Positions 4,856 to 5,971 of a DNA stretch of 5,971 bases are shown piece by piece. A program made the translations under genes and the position numbers. The notes under the pieces are model-generated. The model was given only the letters and a program-made list of their open reading frames with translations. It was not told the DNA's origin and searched no databases. Each line of letters starts with the position of its first letter. Positions within the stretch are counted from its first letter, which is position 1. This DNA comes from Myxococcales bacterium (GTDB taxonomy: Bacteria > Myxococcota_A > Polyangia > Polyangiales > Polyangiaceae). The DNA lies in assembly GCA_025362165.1 (NCBI GenBank), contig JANYHY010000123.1, positions 1 to 5,971 on the forward strand, read 5' to 3'.

Positions 4856-5878
4856 TCAGCCTGCTGCGACTTTGGTCTCTTGAAAGAAACCTGCCGGCAT
4901 CGGGACGCTGAGTTCCCACTCGATCTGCATGGGCCGATCTCCGCGGTGCGCCAAGTGAAACGCTGGGCCTAGCAACATGTAGGGCATGGTCTCGCCGCGT
5001 GCGTCCGTCCTTCGAGCGCGTACGAACAGCAAGACACTCTCAGGTGCATCGCGCGTCGCACGCAAGTAGCGACGACCCGTTGGGGTCTCTTCGTGGCAAT
5101 TGCTCTGCGTCTCCCAGTGAAAACGCGTCGGTGAGATCGCGTAGTCATTGTAGAGCGTAGTCGGCGAGTATTCTTTCTCGCTCTTCTCCAAGGTGACGAA
5201 GAGCAAATCGGTCGCGATTCGTTCGCAGAAGTACACGCCGGTTTGGATGCGCTTGACGCCACCTTTGGAGTTTCGCTCGTCCACCGCTGACAAGATCTCG
5301 TCGAGCGAATAGGTCCCGTGAACACGAAGCGGCAACGACGCCAACCGACCCGTGAGAGGCACTGCAAGACGGCGCACGCGGTCGTCCACGATCGTGAGCA
5401 GCTGACTGATCTCGTCCCGTAGCTCAGGACTCTTCCACAACGCCTCCCAAGCCTGTTCCATGTGACTGAGCGGCATTCGCACGTAACCAAGCAACATGAA
5501 CAGCATGCGCTGAATCGGGTCGTACGCGTCTGCGCGCGGAGGGACATCGTGCGCGAGAAAAGCTCGAATGCCGTCGAGGCGGAGTGAGTCGTCCAGGTGG
5601 AGCATGCGTGACAGACCGCGCTCGATTGACTCGTCGCCAGGTCCTGCCTCACGCATCTCGATGCCTGCGGCACGCCTCAACGAAGTCCAGCAGCGACCGT
5701 TGGAGTAGAGATCTTCTAAGTCGACGTTCGCTTCGCGCAAGAAGGTCGCGAGGTCGACCCGACCGACGCGTTGGATGAGCCCACGCAAGTCGTCGACGAG
5801 CCCACGAAAGCCAGACCCAAGCTGCGCGCGCACGTTCTCGAGCACCGCGCGTGAGGCCTGTTTGTCGAGCTGGATCAC
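4856..5878 (-). CDS. C-terminal part of a DEAD/DEAH helicase with DUF3427, downstream of a frameshift
   Basis: The frame from GTG 5878 encodes 340 residues. Residues 180-331 match DUF3427: SLPLRVHGTYSLDEIL, then TGVYFCERIATDLLFVTLEK, SEKEYSPTTLYNDYAISP, FHWETQSN, PTGRRYL, SVLLFVRAR, LGPAFHLAHRGDRPM and IEWEL. Residues 1-170 are the mostly helical linker that precedes DUF3427 in superfamily-2 helicases, which also carry a phospholipase D-like nuclease domain and two RecA-like helicase domains upstream, at around 1,000 residues in full. Those motor domains are not here; they would lie beyond position 5971. The frame begins at LPSGC, which in the family follows EQGFPF without a break; here that segment is in another frame (see 5895-5971). 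GTG 5878 is therefore a nominal start rather than a true one, and I see no ribosome binding site. These helicases act on nucleic acids and often occur in accessory, defence-linked DNA. Confidence 0.75.
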   Translation of the reverse strand: MIQLDKQASRAVLENVRAQLGSGFRGLVDDLRGLIQRVGRVDLATFLREANVDLEDLYSNGRCWTSLRRAAGIEMREAGPGDESIERGLSRMLHLDDSLRLDGIRAFLAHDVPPRADAYDPIQRMLFMLLGYVRMPLSHMEQAWEALWKSPELRDEISQLLTIVDDRVRRLAVPLTGRLASLPLRVHGTYSLDEILSAVDERNSKGGVKRIQTGVYFCERIATDLLFVTLEKSEKEYSPTTLYNDYAISPTRFHWETQSNCHEETPTGRRYLRATRDAPESVLLFVRARRTDARGETMPYMLLGPAFHLAHRGDRPMQIEWELSVPMPAGFFQETKVAAG

Positions 5879-5894
5879 GCATCCGCTGGGGAGA

Positions 5895-5971
5895 TGGGAA
5901 GCCTTGCTCGATCTCCCGCTGAATGCTGCGACGCGTGCCGCCCACGATCGCGCGGTAGCGAAGGTCGAAAC
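5895..5971 (-). pseudogene. Upstream part of the frameshifted DUF3427 helicase, partial at the window end
   Basis: On the minus strand from the window edge the frame reads FDLRYRAIVGGTRR then SIQREIEQGFP, the family segment that lies just before the DUF3427 linker. After FP a single T separates it from LPSGC in the frame that continues to 4856, so one extra base or two missing bases would restore EQGFP-x-LPSGC. If not shifted, the frame reads an Arg-rich tail and stops at 5649. The helicase motor domains should lie beyond the window. The break could be genuine inactivation, programmed frameshifting or a sequencing error in the run of G and A bases at 5887-5900. Confidence 0.7.

Overview
The window is GC-rich DNA that most resembles a myxobacterium of the Polyangia type (phylum Myxococcota). 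The pointers are G/C-rich third codon positions, several adjacent lipoproteins with Ser/Asp/Ala- or Pro-rich linkers after a lipid-attachment cysteine, and many small lineage-specific exported proteins. The taxonomic call is inference, not proof. There are no rRNA or tRNA genes, no CRISPR array and no intact mobile element.

Layout. Positions 1-600 hold no convincing intact gene: there is the stub of an FAD-dependent oxidoreductase (3-119), a start-less open stretch (85-312) and two copies of a 31-bp repeat. Positions 602-1347 hold a tight two-gene unit: a 59-residue helical protein whose stop overlaps the GTG start of an AbiEii/DUF6036-like nucleotidyltransferase. Positions 1348-1859 hold a cluster of small inverted repeats and a fragment of a decayed coding region. 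Positions 1860-2423 encode a small cysteine-rich lipoprotein. Positions 2413-2644 look like a decayed lipoprotein gene whose first ~45 bp match the start of the next gene. Positions 2653-3684 encode a lipoprotein carrying a ferritin-like di-iron domain. Positions 3813-4802 encode a third lipoprotein with a proline-rich tether and a probable beta-sandwich domain. On the minus strand, converging on it, 4856-5971 is the C-terminal part of a DEAD/DEAH helicase with a DUF3427 domain, interrupted by a frameshift near 5894.

Functionally this looks like accessory DNA rather than one pathway. Three intact lipoprotein genes lie in a row on the plus strand, probably as separate or loosely coupled units, flanked by a possible toxin-antitoxin-like or defence-like nucleotidyltransferase pair on one side and a damaged helicase on the other. 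At least four gene remnants in 6 kb suggest repeated insertion, duplication and decay. The most useful leads are the nucleotidyltransferase pair, the exported di-iron protein and the helicase frameshift. I did not find clear evidence for a wholly new system.
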